Assembly: GCA_049276455.1 (NCBI GenBank)
Contig: JBASWL010000026.1
Location: 79,827-143,826, forward strand
Direction: 5' to 3'
DNA: 64,000 nt
Source: Georgfuchsia sp049276455
GTDB taxonomy: Bacteria > Pseudomonadota > Gammaproteobacteria > Burkholderiales > Rhodocyclaceae
Part shown: one piece after another, positions 62,773 through 64,000 of the stretch
Layout of the letters: the number at the start of each line of letters is the position of its first letter
How positions within the stretch are numbered: position 1 is the stretch's first letter
Program-made: the position numbers and the translations under genes
The notes under the pieces: generated by a model
Database searches by the model: none
What the model was told of the DNA's origin: nothing
The model's input: the letters and a program-made list of their open reading frames with translations, nothing else

Positions 62773-63060
62773 CTACTTCTTTTTCTTGCCAGATACAGCA
62801 GCCTTGAATCCGGCACCAGCAGAAAACTTGGGAACTGTGGTAGCGGGGATCTTGAGCGAAGCGCCGGTTTGAGGATTCTTGCCAAGGCGTGCAGCACGCT
62901 TGGCGGATTTGAAAGTACCAAAACCTACGAGGGTGACGTTATCGCCTTTGGATACAGCCTTGACAATTGCATTTATAACCGAGTCCAGCGCCTTGCCGGC
63001 GGCGGCTTTGCTAATGTCGGCCCCCTTGGCGGCAATTTCAATCAGTTCCGCTTTATTCAT
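62773..63060 (-). CDS. hupB: DNA-binding protein HU
   Basis: A 95-residue HU of the beta-type found in betaproteobacteria. VTLVGFGTFKSAKRAARLGK holds the arm, followed by NPQTGASLKIPA; the tail ends in lysines. ATG at 63060 (MNKAELIEIAAKGAD) is chosen, with AGGAAG-like sequence upstream. It bends DNA at nucleoid and promoter sites. Confidence 0.95.
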   Translation of the reverse strand: MNKAELIEIAAKGADISKAAAGKALDSVINAIVKAVSKGDNVTLVGFGTFKSAKRAARLGKNPQTGASLKIPATTVPKFSAGAGFKAAVSGKKKK

Positions 63061-63247
63061 CTCACTTCCTTTCCGGTTGGTGACGGCCACATGGCCTGAA
63101 GCGAATTTTAACCACGTCTTGCGGGAAAAGGGCAAGCGTCATAAGCGAAATCCCTTGCAGGGAGAGACTTTTCATCGCTTTTATCGAAAAAGAAAATCAG
63201 GTTTGCTGGAAGAACAAGGGCTATGTTCGGATAAGTTTGAATTCGCA

Positions 63248-63276
63248 TTGACCGTTTCGGTGCATATGCCTATAAT
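63248..63276 (+). promoter_or_regulatory. Sigma-70 promoter of tRNA-fMet
   Basis: TTGACC, 17-bp spacer, TATAAT (63271-63276), followed by a GC-rich discriminator; the tRNA starts 14 bases later. Confidence 0.85.
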
Positions 63277-63290
63277 CACGCCCTCTCAGA

Positions 63291-63367
<77 letters not shown>

Positions 63368-63377
63368 GTAACAGCAA

Positions 63378-63404
63378 GGGTCTAGCGATTGCTAGGCCCT
63401 TTTT
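63378..63404 (+). terminator. Terminator of tRNA-fMet
   Basis: GGGTCTAGC-GATT-GCTAGGCCC (one mismatch-like G-T pair) followed by TTTTT. Confidence 0.88.
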
Positions 63405-63754
63405 GCATGGTGGTCACGTAGCTACAGCGTAGCCGCAGCACAGAGCACACTATCCAACCGTGATGCTGCGACTGCGAGACTCTCCGGAGCGAGATGGGCA
63501 ATAACGCTCCACCATTACCCCAGTGCGCCATTTACCCAAGCGTAAGCAACTCATGGGTAGGTTTCCGGCTTGTCGCTGCCACGTCGTCCAAGTATCTTAC
63601 CCATCACAATCAAAGTGAACAGTTGCAGTGATCGGTTAAATTCATCCCAGCCTAAAGTAGAAATTCCCGACTACGATGATTCTGTCAGAATGAGGGACGG
63701 CTCCAGTTGGCCGCTCCAGTTGGCCCTCAAACTCTACAATTTTACCGCTCCTGC
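63405..63754. other. Intergenic region, nothing assigned
   Basis: About 350 bases between the fMet terminator and the tRNA-Ala promoter. A near repeat GCTCCAGTTGGCC occurs twice near 63699-63725. No gene is recognised. Confidence 0.5.
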
Positions 63755-63783
63755 TTTACACCTTCAGGGCCGCTCCGTATAAT
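63755..63783 (+). promoter_or_regulatory. Sigma-70 promoter of tRNA-Ala/tRNA-Glu
   Basis: TTTACA (63755-63760), 17-bp spacer, TATAAT (63778-63783), then the GC-rich GCGCGC discriminator common to stable-RNA promoters. Confidence 0.82.
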
Positions 63784-63797
63784 GCGCGCTCTCTTGT

Positions 63798-63873
<76 letters not shown>

Positions 63874-63881
63874 AGGACGAA

Positions 63882-63957
63882 GTCCCTATCGTCTAGAGGC
63901 CTAGGACAACACCCTTTCACGGTGTGAACCGGGGTTCGAATCCCCGTGGGGACGCCA
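63882..63957 (+). tRNA. tRNA-Glu (TTC anticodon)
   Basis: A 76-nt tRNA with acceptor GTCCCTA/TGGGGAC, anticodon loop CTTTCAC and encoded CCA, eight bases after tRNA-Ala, probably one transcript. More of the operon may lie beyond the window. Confidence 0.95.
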
Positions 63958-64000
63958 GCAGTTCCCCGCTTTTCGAAGCGGGACCGAAGCGGTAGCTGAT

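Overview
The window reads as the chromosome of a free-living, nitrogen-fixing betaproteobacterium, probably of the Rhodocyclales or a related order. That placement rests on the style of GroEL, HU, PilT/PilU, the P-II protein and the nif cluster, and is inference rather than proof. GC content is high except in a few islands.

Positions 1-18300 are a nitrogen-fixation cluster, mostly on the minus strand: nifX (partial), nifN, nifE, fdxB, then nifHDK-nifT-fdxN-nafY and a small DUF6129-like gene, then draT (plus strand), a NifX-domain gene, a 61-aa ORF, draG, nifB and nifA. Four promoters have a -24/-12 sigma-54 element with TGT-N10-ACA NifA sites upstream (nifN, fdxB-nifE, nifH, nifB), so NifA should drive the whole set. 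NifA carries the CX11CX19CX4C signature of the oxygen-sensitive class and no nifL is present. DraT/DraG add reversible ADP-ribosylation of NifH at Arg101. A P-II protein gene (33856-34194) and an ammonium transporter gene (45031-46236) elsewhere in the window fit nitrogen signalling.

The most unusual structure lies between nifE and nifN (about 1991-4180). It is a small run of integron-type gene cassettes on the opposite strand: three genes separated by two recognisable attC sites, with matching core sites at cassette boundaries and no integrase gene in the window. It contains a small membrane protein, a Schlafen/AlbA_2-type protein and a short hypothetical protein. It separates nifE from nifN, but nifN has its own NifA-dependent promoter on the far side of the insertion.

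Positions 18800-24330 are accessory: a large NHL-repeat lipoprotein, a MESH1-like ppGpp hydrolase, a remnant of an SRAP peptidase, two VOC proteins and an SRPBCC protein, a 36-codon ORF with a strong terminator, and tRNA-Ser. Positions 24400-59800 are mostly housekeeping: mltF, serS-rarA-lolA-ftsK, a Crp-type regulator, trxB, an Smr protein, P-II, nadE, tRNA-Met, a Ubi-type monooxygenase, dsbC, tex, thpR, dtd, apeB, an IS3-family remnant, amt, mltA, a Nudix-ThiE fusion, yggU-yggT-proC-yggS, pilT-pilU, an acyl-CoA ligase, a 2Fe-2S reductase, an epimerase and an RlmL-like methyltransferase. The right end holds tRNA-Phe, groES-groEL under a CIRCE operator, an HU gene, and tRNA-fMet, tRNA-Ala and tRNA-Glu.

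Small repeats have touched several genes. A repeat appears to encode the LolA signal peptide, another the C-terminal tail of ProC, a 156-bp MITE-like element follows dsbC, and an 83-bp element with perfect 21-bp inverted repeats follows pilU.
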